Shown: positions 61,758 through 64,000 of the stretch, in pieces
How positions within the stretch are numbered: the first letter of the stretch is position 1
Layout of the letters: every line of letters begins with the position of its first letter
NCBI GenBank assembly: GCA_902799685.1
Contig: CADCBO010000004.1
Span: forward strand, 1-64,000
Reading direction: 5' to 3'
Length of the DNA stretch: 64,000 nucleotides
Source of the DNA: an uncultured Bacteroidales bacterium
GTDB lineage: Bacteria > Bacteroidota > Bacteroidia > Bacteroidales > Bacteroidaceae
Program-made: the position numbers and the translations under genes
Notes under the pieces: generated by a model
What the model was told of the DNA's origin: nothing
Databases searched by the model: none
The model's input: the letters and a program-made list of their open reading frames with translations, nothing else

Positions 61758-63464
61758 ATGAAAAGAATATTGTTTTCATTTTTTATTGTGTTGTTTATTG
61801 CACTGCCATCAGGTGCTAAGGTCTTTATTCCTTTGGTAAAGAACGTTCCTCCCGGTACCAATGGCGGCGGTAATGCACGGGCCTCCACAAGAAACTGCTC
61901 ATATTCCCCTCTGGCATATTATGAAGAAAACAAATTATACATTTTTTATCCTAACAGTACCACATCAAACGTTATAATTACCAATGACTATACAGGTTCC
62001 GAAGTAGTAAATGGCGTGTTTGAAGAAACCACATCTATTCAGATTAAGACAGATTCTTTTGATAAAACCGGCTTATATCTGATAACGATCAATGCATACG
62101 GAAACACATGGACCGGTTACCTTGATTTTCAAGAAACATTGTATAATGAGCAAACCATTAAAGTAGGTGATGGACAAAGTATAACGCTAAGGATTGGTGA
62201 AAGCAGACAGCTTGTCATTGATCCTGCCGCCTCTGACATAAAATGGTTTGAAGATCTGAATTGGATAGATAATCCCGTTTTAGTTATTGACAGAAACGGA
62301 TTGATGACAGCTTTAAGAGCGGGTAATTCTTATGTCAGAATAGAATCTGATGATTACAGTATTTTTGATTATCACCAGGTTTCCGTTCTTAATAAGGGAT
62401 ACATTAGCACAGGCCAAAGAAAATTATATCCGACTGATGAATGTGAATGGCGGGATATGCAATACACATTAACGGATAATGGTAAGTTCATAGCAGAAGG
62501 AGTGTATTGCGGTAGCGGAGCTCAACCCAGTTATCTTAATTATACAGTTACTGACCAATGCATCTTCTTGCGGTTTGACATTAATTATGAAGATTCTTCA
62601 AAGATGTTTTATAACCAGCCTTTCTACCTTGAAATAGAAGACTGTAATGCACCTAAATACACCATCTATCTCAATAATAGGGCACAGGTGATTGAATCAC
62701 ATAACAATATGGTCAGACATGCTATTTCAAGAGGCACCTCAATATCAGGACAGGATAAAAAAGATACTGATGTTTATTATTATGATGGTTGGACGGAAGT
62801 CTGTCTTGTTAAGATTCCAGACAATCTGATTGTCCAAAAGAATGCTGATGTGACAAAAACATATTTGTCAACTCTTTTGGACAGCAAGATTTATGGTTCA
62901 TTCCAAATAGAATGGGGTGGCGAAGATGTATGCAGAGTTACTGCAGATGAAGTTCAGATTGACGCTGCGTTAGACGAGTTGCTGAAAGAAGATGTTATAG
63001 CGGCAGCAAGTCATTTATATGTCAATAAAGGGGATTATGAGTGTTATCTCATGAATAATTGCCCTGAATCAATGGAGTTGATTCCTTTAAACAGTATAGT
63101 ATATAGACTTAATGATGCATATAATAAATCCGTAATGGATAGTTTGGCTTATGTTTATGATCTGACCATACCTTCAGACGTGTATCTCCCGGAAGACATG
63201 AGCCTGTTATATACATCCAAAACGACAGATGTTTTTGAACTTTCAAGAATACTTTTTGAGACCGGATACTTTATGTATGCATACCCTGAGTTCGTCCACT
63301 CACTTTCACAGATAACTGACGTTACTCAAACAAGTGCTGAAGTTGAATATGAGGAGTATTATAATTTGTCAGGACAACGTGTAGATTCCAAGTCTGGTGT
63401 TACAATTGTAGTGACTCGTTACAGCGACGGAAGCATATTTATAGAGAAAAAGCTGTTTCAGTAA
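61758..63464 (+). CDS. AT-rich secreted protein with DUF3244-like, Big-like and propeptide-like modules
   Basis: The 568-residue protein has a signal peptide (MKRILFSFFIVLFIALPSGA). Residues ~25-125 resemble DUF3244 (SPLAYYEENKLYIFYPN, TGLYLITINAYGNTWTGYLDF). A Big-like domain follows (~135-210), then an unassigned beta region. Residues ~375-525 hold two units that resemble subtilase propeptides (AALDELLKEDVIAAASHLYV; DVFELSRILFETGYFMYAYPEF), but no protease domain follows. The end, YYNLSGQRVDSKSGVTIVV...SIFIEKKLFQ, resembles a type IX sorting tail. Composition is clearly more AT-rich than the neighbours, suggesting transfer or rapid evolution. It probably shares a transcript with the TPR gene. 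Confidence 0.6.
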   Translation: MKRILFSFFIVLFIALPSGAKVFIPLVKNVPPGTNGGGNARASTRNCSYSPLAYYEENKLYIFYPNSTTSNVIITNDYTGSEVVNGVFEETTSIQIKTDSFDKTGLYLITINAYGNTWTGYLDFQETLYNEQTIKVGDGQSITLRIGESRQLVIDPAASDIKWFEDLNWIDNPVLVIDRNGLMTALRAGNSYVRIESDDYSIFDYHQVSVLNKGYISTGQRKLYPTDECEWRDMQYTLTDNGKFIAEGVYCGSGAQPSYLNYTVTDQCIFLRFDINYEDSSKMFYNQPFYLEIEDCNAPKYTIYLNNRAQVIESHNNMVRHAISRGTSISGQDKKDTDVYYYDGWTEVCLVKIPDNLIVQKNADVTKTYLSTLLDSKIYGSFQIEWGGEDVCRVTADEVQIDAALDELLKEDVIAAASHLYVNKGDYECYLMNNCPESMELIPLNSIVYRLNDAYNKSVMDSLAYVYDLTIPSDVYLPEDMSLLYTSKTTDVFELSRILFETGYFMYAYPEFVHSLSQITDVTQTSAEVEYEEYYNLSGQRVDSKSGVTIVVTRYSDGSIFIEKKLFQ

Positions 63465-63483
63465 TAAACCGCCTTGCAATACA

Positions 63484-63516
63484 GAAGACGGATTCCCGAT
63501 GATTGGAATCCGTCTT
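63484..63516. terminator. Hairpin between the AT-rich gene and the Rpn fragment
   Basis: GAAGACGGATTCC (63484-63496) pairs exactly with GGAATCCGTCTTC (63504-63516) across an 8-base loop. The T-run is poor on both strands (CATATAAATTT), so termination is likely but not certain. Confidence 0.65.
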
Positions 63517-63538
63517 CCATATAAATTTACTAGTGGGT

Positions 63539-63913
63539 TCAAAGGCTCGCTATCTGTTCTTCGGTCAACCCTGTAATCTCAATAATCTCAGAGATGTCAT
63601 AACCTCTGGCCTTCATTGCTTTAGCGGTTTCAGCACGACCTTCAACGCGGCCTTCTGCACGGCCTTCGGCAATACCTTCGGCACGGCCTTCGGCAATACC
63701 TTCGGCAATACCGTCCTCACGGGCAGTACGCATACGGCTCTTCTGGTCCATCTCATACATGAACTCACGGAAGTATCGGTCTTGCAGTTCTGGTGTCATG
63801 TTTGCAAACATAGTGGTTTCAAATAACCTGTCCAAATTTTTGTCCTTAAAATAAGCGGGAATCTCTTTCATCTCGCCTAGATTACGGAACAGAAAGAGCA
63901 TATTGTCAAGCAC
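63539..63913 (-). pseudogene. Truncated Rpn / PD-(D/E)XK nuclease family transposase, C-terminal part only
   Basis: The 124-codon frame (GTG at 63913, or ATG at 63901) encodes the C-terminal part of an Rpn-type protein: LDNMLFLFRNLGEMKEIPAYF, then TPELQDRYFREFMYEMDQKSRM, an EGxAEGRAEG low-complexity stretch and a final ISEIIEITGLTEEQIASL. Full proteins have about 300 residues with the nuclease core first; that core is missing. The homology stops a few bases before the GTCCC repeat copy B, and no continuation is seen upstream of it. It is likely non-functional. Confidence 0.75.
63650..63715 (-). repeat. Tandem coding repeat EGxAEGRAEG in the Rpn fragment
   Basis: About six 12-base units of the type GGCCTTCGGCAA/CGGCCTTC (plus strand) encode alternating EGIA and EGRA. 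Such linkers are typical of Rpn proteins and prone to slippage. Confidence 0.7.
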
Positions 63914-63917
63914 ACAT

Positions 63918-63958
63918 GGGAAAGGTTTGTCCCGAAATTGTCACATAATTGTCCCACA
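63918..63958 (+). repeat. Three-unit GTCCC repeat, copy B
   Basis: GTCCC at 63929, GTCAC at 63940 and GTCCC at 63951, an 11-base period as in copy A, with the same preceding GGGAAAG. It adjoins the broken end of the Rpn gene; any gene it controls on the plus strand would lie beyond the window. Confidence 0.7.
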
Positions 63959-64000
63959 AAAAGTTATACATTATTTGTTGTCAATAATCAACTAAACACT

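Noticed and set aside
63650-63715. Short tandem repeats that might be taken for a CRISPR array
   Set aside because: Units are 12 bases without spacers and encode the EGIA/EGRA linker of an Rpn protein.

Overview
The window is chromosomal DNA from a member of the order Bacteroidales (Bacteroidota), probably a gut-type Bacteroidaceae/Prevotellaceae relative; the genus cannot be fixed from sequence reading alone. The evidence is: two SusC/SusD outer-membrane importer pairs, type IX secretion genes (SprA and a PorT-like protein), an N-succinylornithine-type carbamoyltransferase, meso-diaminopimelate dehydrogenase, NigD-like and DUF3467 proteins, and promoters of the Bacteroidota form TTTG-N19/20-TAnnTTTG. 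Nearly all starts lack a Shine-Dalgarno sequence. I see no rRNA, CRISPR array, intact insertion sequence or prophage. There is one tRNA gene.

Layout. 1-3.7 kb: str/S10 ribosomal operon read leftward (rpsL-rpsG-fusA-rpsJ-rplC, no tuf). 3.8-20.7 kb: housekeeping genes (DUF3467, sugar symporter, asd, LolD-like ATPase, Wzi-family protein, rplS, PorT-like, ferredoxin, aminotransferase, LptF/G permease, START-like protein, tRNA-Met, pta-ackA, efp-radC-sufT-lpxH operon, rpmH). 20.8-37.1 kb: nutrient-acquisition island. It has a C10 cysteine protease with a translationally coupled unknown, a leftward susC-susD-lipoprotein-lipoprotein operon, and a divergent rightward susC-susD-lipoprotein-lipoprotein operon. 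37.2-48.9 kb: envelope and amino-acid genes (PASTA, RluD-type synthase, ddl, acyltransferase, NigD-like; DUF2007-proB-proA-argF'; two MORN proteins; ddh; ruvA). 48.9-56.1 kb: one giant gene, sprA. 56.2-64 kb: CCA/poly(A) polymerase-like enzyme, GH3 glycosidase, a TPR lipoprotein with a possible DNA-binding tail, an AT-rich secreted protein ending in protease-propeptide-like modules, and a decapitated Rpn/PD-(D/E)XK transposase gene.

The strongest unusual signals are four. (1) The two divergent susC genes carry nearly identical promoters and nearly identical 3' ends of ~120-nt leaders, in inverted orientation, which implies shared control of two otherwise different importers. (2) A dispersed, terminator-carrying repeat with arms of a 7-bp unit TTGAGAA abuts the stop codons of convergent gene pairs at ~5.9 and ~17.9 kb, with a partial copy at ~15.5 kb. 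(3) A ~41-bp repeat with three GTCCC-type units at 11-bp spacing occurs upstream of the TPR regulator and again exactly where the Rpn gene is cut off. (4) The T-arm and acceptor end of tRNA-Met forms one arm of a 39-bp inverted repeat that includes its terminator.

A working hypothesis joins the island: the C10 protease and the two SusCD importers would form a protein/peptide scavenging locus, with SprA and PorT as parts of the secretion machine that could export the protease. This rests on family-level inference, not on proof in the sequence.
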